Source of the DNA: CAZFGK01 sp964518635 | Lineage (GTDB): Bacteria; Zixibacteria; MSB-5A5; GN15; FEB-12 | DNA length: 64,000 bases | Direction of reading: 5' to 3' | Assembly: GCA_964518635.1 (NCBI GenBank) | Contig: CAZFGK010000005.1 | Location: 1 to 64,000 of the forward strand | Part shown: piece after piece, positions 53,557 through 61,923 of the stretch | Layout of the letters: the number at the start of each line of letters is the position of its first letter | Position numbering within the stretch: the first letter of the stretch is position 1 | The notes under the pieces: model-generated | What the model saw: the letters and a program-made list of their open reading frames with translations, nothing else | What the model was told of the DNA's origin: nothing | Databases searched by the model: none | Position numbers and translations under genes: made by a program

Positions 53557-53907
53557 TTACTCGGAGGAGGTGCTGGGTTTCATCGAAGATTTATCCGAAG
53601 AGGGTGCGGGGCTGGAAGATGCACCTGAACCTGAAGAATCTTTTGCCCCCGATGATTCTTTCGATCCTGATGAACTTCCCGAGCCAGAACTACCGGAATC
53701 GCTTGAAGCACCGGATTTGTAGGAGTTGCTTCGGTAATCAGTGATGTAGAAACCACTCCCCTTGAAAAGCAAACCCGCTCCGCCGGAGATCAGACGTTCC
53801 GGCTTCGCACCACACTGCGGACATTTTTCGAGCGCAGCTTCGGTCATACTCTGGAATTCTTCGAAAAGAGATTCGCAGGAAGGGCATCGATACTGATAGG
53901 TCGGCAT
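53557..53907 (-). CDS. FmdB-family zinc-ribbon protein with serine/glycine-rich tail
   Basis: The product has 116 residues. Residues 1-42 form the FmdB zinc ribbon, MPTYQYRCPSCESLFEEF and ALEKCPQCG (two CxxC). AGLLFKGSGFYITDYRS completes the family signature. The last ~50 residues are a low-complexity serine/glycine/alanine tail, common in FmdB proteins. Originally tied to formamidase regulation, the family's general role is unknown. AGGAG precedes the ATG. Confidence 0.9.
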   Translation of the reverse strand: MPTYQYRCPSCESLFEEFQSMTEAALEKCPQCGAKPERLISGGAGLLFKGSGFYITDYRSNSYKSGASSDSGSSGSGSSSGSKESSGAKDSSGSGASSSPAPSSDKSSMKPSTSSE

Positions 53908-53964
53908 GCTCGGGGTGTTTCTCCTCTTGAATCGCTGCTCAAGATCAACTGATGCTTAAACAAA

Positions 53965-53988
53965 GAGGGACTCGTCGCCGAGTCCCTC
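53965..53988 (-). terminator. Rho-independent terminator after pckA
   Basis: A ten-base perfect stem (GAGGGACTCG with CGAGTCCCTC) and four-base loop, followed on the minus strand by TTTGTTTAAG. It lies 19 bases after the pckA stop. Confidence 0.8.
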
Positions 53989-54007
53989 GTATCAACTTCT
54001 GAATCTC

Positions 54008-55678
54008 TTACGCTTTGCCGATCGATGCAAAGTCACGAACCACTGGTCCGGCTTTGATCACTTCCGGCGGGCAATTGTCCGAGTACTTTTTGAAGTTCTC
54101 AGTGAACTGCTCGGCGAGCCAGAGATATTTCTGTTTGAATGCGGCCTGATCACTCCATGTTTGCGACGGATTGAGTACCTCATTCGGGACTCCTTCGCAA
54201 GTCATCGGCACTTCGAATCCGAAGACCGGGTCGGTATAGAACGCGACATTGTTCAATTTCCCCGAGAGTGCAGCATTCAGAAGCGTACGGGTGTGGCCTA
54301 TAGCCATTCGTTTCCCGACTCCAAACGGTCCACCGGTCCAGCCAGTGTTCACCAGCCAGCAGGTCGCTTTATGTTTCAGAATGCGCTCCTTCAGCATATT
54401 GGCATAGAAGGAGGGATGGTGCACCATGAAAGGGGCTCCGAAGCAGGTGCTGAATGTCAAAGCTGGCTGCTTGCCGAGGCCAATTTCAGTTCCCCCGACT
54501 TTCGAAGTATAGCCGGAGATGAAATGGTACATCGCTTGGTCTGGACTGAGTCTAGAGATCGGAGGCATCACGCCGGAGGCATCGCAGGTAAGCATGATGA
54601 TATTGCGCGGATGCCCGCCCATTTTCTCCGGAACAGAATTCTCAATGAAATCGAGCGGATAGGCCGCGCGAGTATTTTCGGTGCGGGCATCACTGTCGAG
54701 ATCAAGCATGCGAGTCACCGGATCGTAGACCACATTTTCAAGGACGGTCCCAAACCTGCGAGTGCAGGAATAAATCTGTGGTTCAGCAGTTGGGGAAAGG
54801 CGAATGACTTTCGCGTAACAGCCACCTTCAAAATTGAAGACACCACGATCAGACCAGCCATGTTCATCGTCGCCAATGAGTGAGCGATTCGGATCAGCTG
54901 AGAGTGTTGTCTTGCCGGTTCCTGATAGACCGAAGAAGATTGCCACGTCCCCATCTTTGCCGACATTTGCCGAGCAGTGCATGGTGAAAACATTTTTAAG
55001 CGGCAGGATATAGTTCAAGAGGGTGAAGACAGATTTCTTGATCTCGCCTCCGTAGCCCGTTCCGCCAATGATGCAGAGGCGCTTGGCGAAATTGAGAAGA
55101 ATGAAAGTCGATGTTCTGGTTCCGTCTGTTTCCGGTTCCGCCTGAAATGACGGAATGCTCATGACCGTGAACTGTGGCTGGAAGTTTTTCGTCTCTTCCG
55201 GCGAGGTCGGCGCTATCAGCATGTTACGGGCAAAGAGAGAATGCCAGGCATACTCAGTGATCACTCGAACAGGAAGACGATAGGCCGGGTCAGCGCCACC
55301 ATAGAGATCCTGCACAAACAGGTCACGAGTTTGCACAAAGGCACGGAGACGATTGAATATCTTGTCAAAATTATCAGGCGGGAAAGGTTTGTTATATGCC
55401 CCCCACCAGACATGTTTTTCAGTCGTCGACTCCTGGACGATAAATTTATCCTGCGCAGCGCGAGCAGTATGTTGACCGGTGTCGACAGTGAGTGGACCGA
55501 GATGGGTGATATGTCCCTCACCGCGAAATGCCGCTTCTTCATAGAGGCAAGGTGGGGTCAGATTCCAATAGACATTTCCCGTGTTATACAGTCCGATTGA
55601 TTCAAGTCCGAGAGTGGCGCGATTTGTTGCCGCGCTGGATTGAATCGGTGATTGTTGTCCAAACGGACGCTGTGCCAT
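54008..55678 (-). CDS. pckA: Phosphoenolpyruvate carboxykinase (ATP)
   Basis: The product has 556 residues and converts oxaloacetate and ATP to PEP, the gateway of gluconeogenesis. IFFGLSGTGKTTLSADPN is the kinase-1a P-loop. LIGDDEHGWSDRGVFNFEGG carries the metal-binding aspartates, and CIIGGTGYGGEIKKSVF follows the oxaloacetate-binding region. ENTRAAYPLDFIENSV is also conserved. It starts within the stop of the aminotransferase (TAATG, one-base overlap), so translation of the two is coupled. Confidence 0.96.
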   Translation of the reverse strand: MAQRPFGQQSPIQSSAATNRATLGLESIGLYNTGNVYWNLTPPCLYEEAAFRGEGHITHLGPLTVDTGQHTARAAQDKFIVQESTTEKHVWWGAYNKPFPPDNFDKIFNRLRAFVQTRDLFVQDLYGGADPAYRLPVRVITEYAWHSLFARNMLIAPTSPEETKNFQPQFTVMSIPSFQAEPETDGTRTSTFILLNFAKRLCIIGGTGYGGEIKKSVFTLLNYILPLKNVFTMHCSANVGKDGDVAIFFGLSGTGKTTLSADPNRSLIGDDEHGWSDRGVFNFEGGCYAKVIRLSPTAEPQIYSCTRRFGTVLENVVYDPVTRMLDLDSDARTENTRAAYPLDFIENSVPEKMGGHPRNIIMLTCDASGVMPPISRLSPDQAMYHFISGYTSKVGGTEIGLGKQPALTFSTCFGAPFMVHHPSFYANMLKERILKHKATCWLVNTGWTGGPFGVGKRMAIGHTRTLLNAALSGKLNNVAFYTDPVFGFEVPMTCEGVPNEVLNPSQTWSDQAAFKQKYLWLAEQFTENFKKYSDNCPPEVIKAGPVVRDFASIGKA

Positions 55679-56892
55679 TACCAGTCTCTCCTTACTCGGC
55701 GATCGCCGATCTTCAATTCTTCACCGGGAGCTCCCTCAAGAGCCCATCGTATACGCGCGACTCCTTCGATAATTTCCGATTCGGAGCCACAAAAACTAAT
55801 TCTTAAGTGTCCATCCATCCCGAATTCTTTTCCGGGAACCGTGACCACCAGTGCTTTATCGAGAAGAAATTCAGACAATCGCATCGAATCCGGTTCGTAC
55901 GCGCTGAAATCGGGCAGACAATAAAAGGTGCCCTGCGGTGAGACGACCCGGACACGAGAAAGAGTCCGAAGTTCACGGACCAGCGTAGTGCGATTTTTCT
56001 CAAGGGTCAAGCGAAGTTGCTGCGCATCGTTCTGATCCCCATTTAGCGCACCGACCGCGGCCGCCTGTGTGACGATGGAAGTACAGGAGACGGTCTGCGC
56101 GGCGATGGTCGCCATCCCGGCAATCACCCGTGGATTTGCGACTGCCCAGCCGATGCGAAATCCTGTCATGCCATAGAGTTTCGAGACCCCATTAATGATG
56201 ACCAGCTTACTTTTTGCAGGATCGTCATGAGAAAATGAAAACGCCGACGGTGGCGTGACATTATCGAATACCAACTGGTGATATATGTCATCCATAATCA
56301 AGTAGAGATCATGCTTCGCCGAAAAATCGACCAGCTCACGAATCAACGAAGCAGGATATACTGCGCCGGATGGATTGTTTGGGCTATTCACAATGATAGC
56401 GCGCGTATCGCGAGTGACTGCTGCGGCGATATCTTCCATGCGAGGATAGAAATTGGCATCTCGACAGGGAACAATGACTGGAGTGCCATAGGCCATGCGA
56501 ACTAATTCCGGATAACTGACCCAGTACGGCGCAGTGATAATCACTTCCTCGCCAGGGTTGGTGATGGTCATGATCAACGTGTAGAGGGCATGCTTCGCAC
56601 CATTGCAGACAATGATCTGATTATTGGCGACATCACGACCGTAGGCAGCTTTGGTATAGCGTTGAATCGCGGCGACCATTTCGGGGGTGCCGAGCGTCGC
56701 GGAGTAGCGCACTTCACCCGATTTCAAAAGGGAAGTGCAGGCATCTATTGCGGACTGGGGCGTCTTATTCAACGGTTCCCCCGCCCCAAGATGAATGACG
56801 GCTTCACCCGCTTTTTTCAGGTCACGGGCGCGCTGATTGAGTTTCAGCGTGGGGGAATCATGTATTTCTTCGGCCAAATGGCTTAGTAACAT
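55678..56892 (-). CDS. Class I aminotransferase (aspartate aminotransferase type)
   Basis: The product has 404 residues. IHLGAGEPLNKTPQSAID starts the fold. NSPNNPSGAVYPASLI binds PLP, and the PLP lysine is in INGVSKLYGMTGFRIGWAVA. RISFCGSE near the C-terminus carries the substrate arginine. This matches the bacterial 1-beta aspartate aminotransferase group. Coupled to pckA, it would link aspartate to oxaloacetate and then to PEP. The start at 56892 gives a normal family N-terminus. Confidence 0.9.
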   Translation of the reverse strand: MLLSHLAEEIHDSPTLKLNQRARDLKKAGEAVIHLGAGEPLNKTPQSAIDACTSLLKSGEVRYSATLGTPEMVAAIQRYTKAAYGRDVANNQIIVCNGAKHALYTLIMTITNPGEEVIITAPYWVSYPELVRMAYGTPVIVPCRDANFYPRMEDIAAAVTRDTRAIIVNSPNNPSGAVYPASLIRELVDFSAKHDLYLIMDDIYHQLVFDNVTPPSAFSFSHDDPAKSKLVIINGVSKLYGMTGFRIGWAVANPRVIAGMATIAAQTVSCTSIVTQAAAVGALNGDQNDAQQLRLTLEKNRTTLVRELRTLSRVRVVSPQGTFYCLPDFSAYEPDSMRLSEFLLDKALVVTVPGKEFGMDGHLRISFCGSESEIIEGVARIRWALEGAPGEELKIGDRRVRRDW

Positions 56893-56938
56893 AGAAACGA
56901 CACTTTCAAGCGGGTATCAGTACGCAGCTTCGTCCTCG

Positions 56939-57475
56939 TCAGCATATCGACTCCAGTATCAATTCCGTTCTCTGTTGGACTGAAACCGCAGGAATGTTCA
57001 CACATTCGAAGCCATACTCTTCGTATGATACTCTGTGGACTATTTCAAATATCACGGACTGTTCATATGTGATTCGACGAGCTTCTGTCGGGGTCACAAA
57101 TCCGAGATTTTCAAGAAAGAAGACTCTTTTCTCGTACACTTTATCATCAACTATGCGAGCAAGTTCTTTTCTCAATACATCTGATAGATCGAATTGAAGA
57201 TACTTTGCCAGTGCATGGGTACAGACAGGTGAACGATCAAAAATGAGAATTCCATCCGGTAACGAATCACTTTCAATCTGGCGAAGATGTTGAAGTTCAA
57301 CAATCTGATTAATGAACTCTGGATTGCGCCATGGCTCGGGATTTCCTGTTGCTCGTTCGCGAAAAATTACGTCGGTGGCCGCCTCACTAACGACAGGGAA
57401 ACCGGCATTTTCAAGTGCACATAGAACTGATGTTTTTCCGGAGCCGGGTGTGCCGGTGAGAATAAATCTCTTCAT
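56939..57475 (-). CDS. AAA_28 / NadR-like P-loop ATPase
   Basis: The product has 178 residues. The Walker A loop is at about 6-15, ILTGTPGSGKTSVL. ILIFDRSPVCTHALAKYL supplies the metal-binding aspartate. RVFFLENLGF follows. This fits the AAA_28 family (NadR kinase domain/TTD14-like), proteins that phosphorylate small molecules or bind nucleotides. No NadR adenylyltransferase or DNA-binding domain is attached. It lies 13 bases after pta in the prfB-pta operon, so it is co-expressed with acetate metabolism. AGGA precedes the ATG. Confidence 0.82.
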   Translation of the reverse strand: MKRFILTGTPGSGKTSVLCALENAGFPVVSEAATDVIFRERATGNPEPWRNPEFINQIVELQHLRQIESDSLPDGILIFDRSPVCTHALAKYLQFDLSDVLRKELARIVDDKVYEKRVFFLENLGFVTPTEARRITYEQSVIFEIVHRVSYEEYGFECVNIPAVSVQQRTELILESIC

Positions 57476-57488
57476 GTTAGTTCCTGCT

Positions 57489-58541
57489 TCATCTCGGAGA
57501 ACCAGTACTCATCAGAAGGGCAATGGCAACAGTATCGACGATATCATCCACACTGCAGCCGCGTGATAGATCGTTAAACGGTTTGGCGAGTCCCTGAATA
57601 ATCGGCCCCGTTGCAGTCGCGTTGCCGAATCGCTCAACCAGTTTGTAGCCGATATTTCCGGCATCAAGGTCAGGGAAAATAAGAACATTCGCCGTTCCGG
57701 CGACGCTGCTCTCCGGGGCTTTTCGTTTTGCAATGGACGGAATAATCGCGGCGTCCAATTGAAGTTCGCCGTCAACATCCAACTCCGTATGTTCACGCTT
57801 AAGAATTTCAACAGCCGTCAGAACTTTGTCGATATCTGTATGCTTTGCTGAACCCTTGGTCGAGAAGGAGAGCATCGCAATCTTTGGCGTTTCTCCGAGA
57901 AGGAGTTTCATGCTTTTCGCAGTCGCAACCGCGATATCGACCAGTTGCGCCGAAGTCGGATTCGGGACTACCGCGCAATCAGCAAAAAAGAATGGTCGAT
58001 TGTATTGTTCTTGAAAGTGCGGAACAGTCATCAGAAATGAGCTAGAGACCGTTTTTATTCCCGGCTGAACACCGATCACCTGAATCGCAGCGCGGAGAAC
58101 ATCACTCGTGTTCGAAATCGCCCCAGCAACAGCAGCATCTACAAGCCCTCTGCGTACCATCATGGCACCATAGAAAAGGGGATCGAGCATTCGTGATTCG
58201 GCCTCATGCGCGGTTCCGCCTTTGGTCTGACGAATGTTGAAATATTCTTGCGCAAACATCTGATGATCAACAGAGTGTGCTGGATTGATGATTTCGACCT
58301 TTGAAAGCTGCAGCCCATGCTCAGAAGCGAGTTGTTTTACTTTGTCTTCGTCGCCGAGCAATACAACTGAACAAAGTGAATCGGAGAGTATTTTCTTCGC
58401 TGCCTGAATCGTTCGCGGTTCTGTTCCTTCGGGGAGAACGATGCGGCGCTTTTTCTCTCTCGCGCGATCCTTGATGATCGAAATCGGATGCTTGCTCATA
58501 TCGTTAGCCGAATCAGTCGATTGTTCAGAAAATTGCTCCAT
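57489..58541 (-). CDS. pta: Phosphate acetyltransferase
   Basis: The product has 350 residues and interconverts acetyl-CoA and acetyl phosphate. It is the short single-domain PTA_PTB form. RRIVLPEGTEPRTIQAA, AAVAGAISNTSDVLRAAIQ and NVLIFPDLDAGNIGYK are family motifs. The N-terminal ~15 residues are polar, and the ATG at residue 15 (58499) is an alternative start. It is not an encapsulation-type PduL, so it is not obviously part of the BMC. Acetate kinase is not in this window. It starts six bases after prfB. Confidence 0.92.
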   Translation of the reverse strand: MEQFSEQSTDSANDMSKHPISIIKDRAREKKRRIVLPEGTEPRTIQAAKKILSDSLCSVVLLGDEDKVKQLASEHGLQLSKVEIINPAHSVDHQMFAQEYFNIRQTKGGTAHEAESRMLDPLFYGAMMVRRGLVDAAVAGAISNTSDVLRAAIQVIGVQPGIKTVSSSFLMTVPHFQEQYNRPFFFADCAVVPNPTSAQLVDIAVATAKSMKLLLGETPKIAMLSFSTKGSAKHTDIDKVLTAVEILKREHTELDVDGELQLDAAIIPSIAKRKAPESSVAGTANVLIFPDLDAGNIGYKLVERFGNATATGPIIQGLAKPFNDLSRGCSVDDIVDTVAIALLMSTGSPR

Positions 58542-58547
58542 ATCATT

Positions 58548-59661
58548 TTAGACTACCTGCTCACGGAGTTCCGGATCGGAGAGGTAGGCATTGATAAAGC
58601 CGTCGATTTCACCATCCATGACGGCCTGTGTATTCGAGGTCTCAAAATCAGTCCGGTGATCTTTGACCATATTGTACGGATGGAAGACATAGGAACGAAT
58701 CTGCGAGCCCCATTCAATTTTCAATTTTGCCTTGTCGAGTTTCTCAAATCGTTTCGCCTCCATCTCACGTTTGAGTTGGTAGAGACGGGAACGAAGGACG
58801 CGAAAGGCGGAGTCTTTATTTTTGTGCTGACTTCGCTCGGTCTGACAGGTGACTACAATGCCACTCGGAATGTGGGTGATACGAATAGCAGATTCTGTCC
58901 GATTGACATGCTGCCCACCGGCACCGGATGCACGGTAGGTATCGATACGGATTTCATCATCTTTGACTTCAATGTCCGGCATGTCTTCGACTACCGGATA
59001 GCTATGAACAGAAACAAAGGAAGTATGGCGTCGAGCGTTAGAATCAAAGGGAGAGATTCGCACGAGGCGATGAACGCCGGATTCTGATTTCAGATAACCG
59101 AAAGCATACTCCCCTTTGATTTCCATCGTCGCGCTCTTGACACCGGCCTCATCACCGGGCTGAAAATCAATCAGTTCGATCGAAAAGCCGCGAAGTTCAG
59201 CCCAGCGATTGTACATCCGAAAGAGCATCTCTGCCCAGTCCTGTGATTCTGTCCCGCCCGCACCAGCATGAATGCTGAGCAGTGCATCCCGATGGTCGTC
59301 CGGGCCCGAAAGCTGCGCCTGAAATTCAATCTTGTCGACCGCGGCTTCAAGTTTTGCGACCGATTCTGCGACTTCGTTTGCTTCAGAGGAATCACGGTCG
59401 ACCAACTCATTGAGTTCAATGAGATCGTTCAGTTCACGATCGAGCGTGGCGTAGACTTCAATCTGTTTCTTGTGCACAGTAATTTCCTTGAGGATTTCCT
59501 GTGCCTTTCGATTGTCGTCCCAGAAGCCGTCCGCGGTGGTCAGTTTTTCGAGGGTAGTGATGCGTTCCCGACGGGTATCGAGGTCAAAGAAACCTCGCCA
59601 GCTTCGACAGCCGCTCGCGCAGCTCCGGAAGTCGATATTTTAGTTCGGCAGTAACAGCCAT
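58548..59661 (-). CDS. prfB: Peptide chain release factor 2, with programmed +1 frameshift
   Basis: Translation begins at the ATG at 59661 (MAVTAELKYRLPELRERLSK), reads 25 codons to CTT and then meets TGA at 59586-59584. A +1 slip resumes at GAC and yields LDLDTRRERITTL, TTADGFWDDNRKAQEILK and the rest, 370 residues in all. The codon-recognition motif is SPF (ISPFDSNARRHTSFVSV), which reads UGA and UAA. The catalytic GGQ is in ASGAGGQHVNRTESAI. Without the slip the main frame would begin inside the gene at 59477. It heads the operon with pta and the AAA_28 gene. Confidence 0.96.
59583..59595 (-). promoter_or_regulatory. prfB autoregulatory frameshift site
   Basis: On the minus strand AGG TTT CTT TGA C. 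The slippery CTT and the in-frame TGA followed by C match the classic RF2 site, and AGG three bases upstream of CTT is the internal Shine-Dalgarno-like element. Low RF2 slows termination at TGA and promotes the +1 shift. Confidence 0.93.
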
Positions 59662-59832
59662 ATGCTGAGATACACTCCAATTCTTTTGTCAGAAATAGAA
59701 AAACACCGTGCTTTCGCACAGGAAGGCGGAATATAGTTCCTTCTTCCGTCGAATCAAGATTGAAACGGCTCAGATTTCTCTTCAAATGATCGCCGCAACC
59801 TGCTCAGAGTCAAGCGTTTCCCAAAGGGTCAA

Positions 59833-59861
59833 TTGACCGTGAATCCTGTGCATCGTACTAT
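59833..59861 (+). promoter_or_regulatory. Promoter placed for a leaderless MBL-fold transcript
   Basis: TTGACC (59833-59838), 17-base spacer, TACTAT (59856-59861), then six bases (TGTTAC) to the ATG at 59868. No Shine-Dalgarno is present. Confidence 0.6.
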
Positions 59862-59867
59862 TGTTAC

Positions 59868-60533
59868 ATGTCTGAGTCGTTTGAAAAGAAAATTCGCTGG
59901 GAGATGATCACTGTTGGTCCATATCAGGAGAATTGTTACCTGATCTGGCTCGATGGTGGGCCGGGTTGTATCATTGTCGATCCGGGGGATGAGGCAGATC
60001 GTATCATGAATGTGATGCGTGGACATCGGACTCGCCCTGAAGTGATCCTCTTGACTCACAGTCATTGCGATCATATTGGTGCGGTCGGCGAGCTTAAGCG
60101 CAGCTTTGATATCCCTCTTCTGATCGGGAAGGGGGAAGAGCAGATGCTCTCTAACCCGCAACTCAATCTCTCTGAATTTCTCGCATCGCCTATCATTGCG
60201 CCAGCTGCTGATCGCGCAGTGGAGGCAGGGGAGATTCTCACTTTTGCCGGAATCAATCTGATGGTCGTCTCCACCCCCGGTCATTCGATTGCGAGTGTGA
60301 GCTATCTGATTCCGTGCGGTTCCCTTGCAATCTCAGGAGATGTTCTTTTTGCGGGATCGATCGGACGAACCGATCTGCCCGGGGGAGATTTTGAAACGCT
60401 GATGAGTTCGATAGACAGGGAATTGCTCTCACTTCCGGATGACACACTGGTCCTTCCGGGGCACGGCCCCACGACGACTGTCGGCCGGGAACGTCGAACA
60501 AATCCGTTCGTGCTTCGTCGTCATTTTGGCTAG
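59868..60533 (+). CDS. Metallo-beta-lactamase fold hydrolase (glyoxalase II-like)
   Basis: The product has 221 residues. The metal motif is LTHSHCDHIGAVG (HxHxDH), with the third histidine in STPGHSIASVSYL, the aspartate in ISGDVLF and the last histidine in LPGHGPTTTVGRE. All dinuclear metal ligands are present. GPYQENCYLIWLDG is the usual N-terminal strand of the small hydroxyacylglutathione hydrolase-like group. Thioester hydrolysis is likely; the substrate is not known. It is divergent from prfB. Confidence 0.9.
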   Translation: MSESFEKKIRWEMITVGPYQENCYLIWLDGGPGCIIVDPGDEADRIMNVMRGHRTRPEVILLTHSHCDHIGAVGELKRSFDIPLLIGKGEEQMLSNPQLNLSEFLASPIIAPAADRAVEAGEILTFAGINLMVVSTPGHSIASVSYLIPCGSLAISGDVLFAGSIGRTDLPGGDFETLMSSIDRELLSLPDDTLVLPGHGPTTTVGRERRTNPFVLRRHFG

Positions 60534-60575
60534 GGGCAAACGGTCATTCAGCATTAATCCGCTTCGAACAATTAG

Positions 60576-60603
60576 TTGCTGTCGGTGTGAAAGGGGTTAG
60601 TTT
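60576..60603 (+). promoter_or_regulatory. Weak candidate promoter of the CpcT/CpeT-like gene
   Basis: TTGCTG (60576-60581), 16-base spacer, TAGTTT (60598-60603), four bases before ATG 60608 and seven before ATG 60611. It fits the leaderless spacing loosely. Confidence 0.3.
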
Positions 60604-60607
60604 ACGA

Positions 60608-61312
60608 ATGATGAAGACTAGAGAATATCGGATTTCTATCGCACGCGAGGTGATGCAGTTGCTTAGGTATCGAGTTGCCCTTTTGTATTGTGCGGGTGTC
60701 TTGTTTGCGGTTGGTCCTGCGAAAGCGGTCGACAAAGATGCCGCAACAAACAAAAGTCAGGGACTGACACTTCTTGCGGAGTATCTCGTTGGTTCATTTT
60801 CGAGTGAAGATCAGGCAAAGGCGGACACACAATTTTTTGATATTCGTCTGGAGATTGTTCCTATCTGGAACGAACGGAAAGATGCCATTTGGCTCTATGT
60901 TGAACAAGCTAGTGCCAGCAGTCTGAGCAAACCCTACCGTCAACGGGTCTATCGTCTCACTGAACAGCGGGAGGGGCAATTCCTCAGCGATGTCTATACC
61001 CTTCCCGAACCTGAAAAATTCGCAGGGGGCTTCAAAGATTCTTCTCGTTTCGCTCAACTTGCTCCTGACCAATTGACACTTCGGACCGGCTGTGGCGTGA
61101 GTTTGCGAAAAGTAAACGACACTCTCTTTACGGGACAGACTACTGGAACCGGTTGTAGTAGTGAGCTTCGGGGAGCGAGTTATGCGACTTCGGAAGTCAG
61201 TCTCTCGCCGTCGGGAATGGTCTCATGGGATCGTGGGTATGATGCTTCCGGTAAACAGGTCTGGGGGGCGAAAACGAGTGGCTACTCCTTCAAGCGGGTA
61301 AGCCGTAAGTGA
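60608..61312 (+). CDS. Exported CpcT/CpeT-like protein
   Basis: The product has about 234 residues. A signal peptide ends about VLFAVGPAKA. The domain (about 45-225) has LLAEYLVGSFSSEDQAKAD, WLYVEQASASSLSKPYRQRV and YRLTEQREGQFLSDVYTL. These match PF06206, named for the CpcT/CpeT phycobilin lyases of cyanobacteria. No phycobiliprotein or pigment genes are present, so chromophore attachment is unlikely and the role in this organism is unknown. Starts at GTG 60587, ATG 60611 and ATG 60653 are alternatives. The stop overlaps the next start as GTGA. Confidence 0.75.
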   Translation: MMKTREYRISIAREVMQLLRYRVALLYCAGVLFAVGPAKAVDKDAATNKSQGLTLLAEYLVGSFSSEDQAKADTQFFDIRLEIVPIWNERKDAIWLYVEQASASSLSKPYRQRVYRLTEQREGQFLSDVYTLPEPEKFAGGFKDSSRFAQLAPDQLTLRTGCGVSLRKVNDTLFTGQTTGTGCSSELRGASYATSEVSLSPSGMVSWDRGYDASGKQVWGAKTSGYSFKRVSRK

Positions 61313-61923
61313 GGCTGACCCGATCCTTCTTTTCATCGCCGACACTTCAGGTAGCAGAGGAGTTAATCGGTGCGACAATGGTTTATCGTTCTTCGAGTAT
61401 GCCAAAGAGAATGAGAATTGTTGAAGTAGAAGCATATATCGGCGAAGATGATCCCGCTTGTCATGCTGCGGCAGGGAATACCGCAAGAACGGCGATCATG
61501 TACGGAGAACCGGGATATGCCTACGTCTATTTGATCTACGGAATGTATCACTGTCTGAACATTGTCACGGAGCGAGCCGGATTTCCGGCGGCGGTACTCA
61601 TTCGCGCAGCAGAACAAATTGAGGGATTCGATTCGGATAATCCGCTGCTCTTATCCGGACCGGGAAAACTTGCCAAAGCATTATCACTTGATCGGTCTCA
61701 GACCGGACTCTCTCTCTGCTCGCACGATTGGCATTTCATAGAGAGAGAGAAAGAACCGAGAGTCGAAGTAAGTCCGAGAATTGGAATTACCAAGGGGACA
61801 GAGAAACTCTGGCGATTCCATGATACAGATTCCAAATCGGTTTCAGGTTCAAGGAGAGCACGTTCGATCGCGGTTTCTGTTATTTTTGAAAAACCAGAAG
61901 TGAGTGAAATTTCCAAGTCATGA
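61309..61923 (+). CDS. 3-methyladenine DNA glycosylase (AAG/MPG family)
   Basis: The product has 204 residues and removes alkylated or deaminated purines. VAEELIGATMVYR, then RIVEVEAYIGEDDPACHAAAG with the catalytic glutamate, and YVYLIYGMYHCLNIVTE with the intercalating loop are family hallmarks. LLLSGPGKLAKAL is also conserved. It begins with GTG overlapping the CpeT stop and ends in the ATGA overlap with the M50 protease. The stack of overlapping genes forms one operon. Confidence 0.93.
   Translation: MRLTRSFFSSPTLQVAEELIGATMVYRSSSMPKRMRIVEVEAYIGEDDPACHAAAGNTARTAIMYGEPGYAYVYLIYGMYHCLNIVTERAGFPAAVLIRAAEQIEGFDSDNPLLLSGPGKLAKALSLDRSQTGLSLCSHDWHFIEREKEPRVEVSPRIGITKGTEKLWRFHDTDSKSVSGSRRARSIAVSVIFEKPEVSEISKS

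Noticed and set aside
54161..54883. Plus-strand frame of 240 codons
   Set aside because: It is fully antisense to pckA, whose motifs are clear; the open frame is a by-product of codon bias.
57489..58541. Pta as a microcompartment enzyme
   Set aside because: It is the cytosolic PTA_PTB type with no encapsulation helix and lies 27 kb from the BMC genes, so a shared role is not supported.
58488..59087. Plus-strand frame of 199 codons
   Set aside because: It is antisense to prfB through the GGQ region and has no protein-like pattern.
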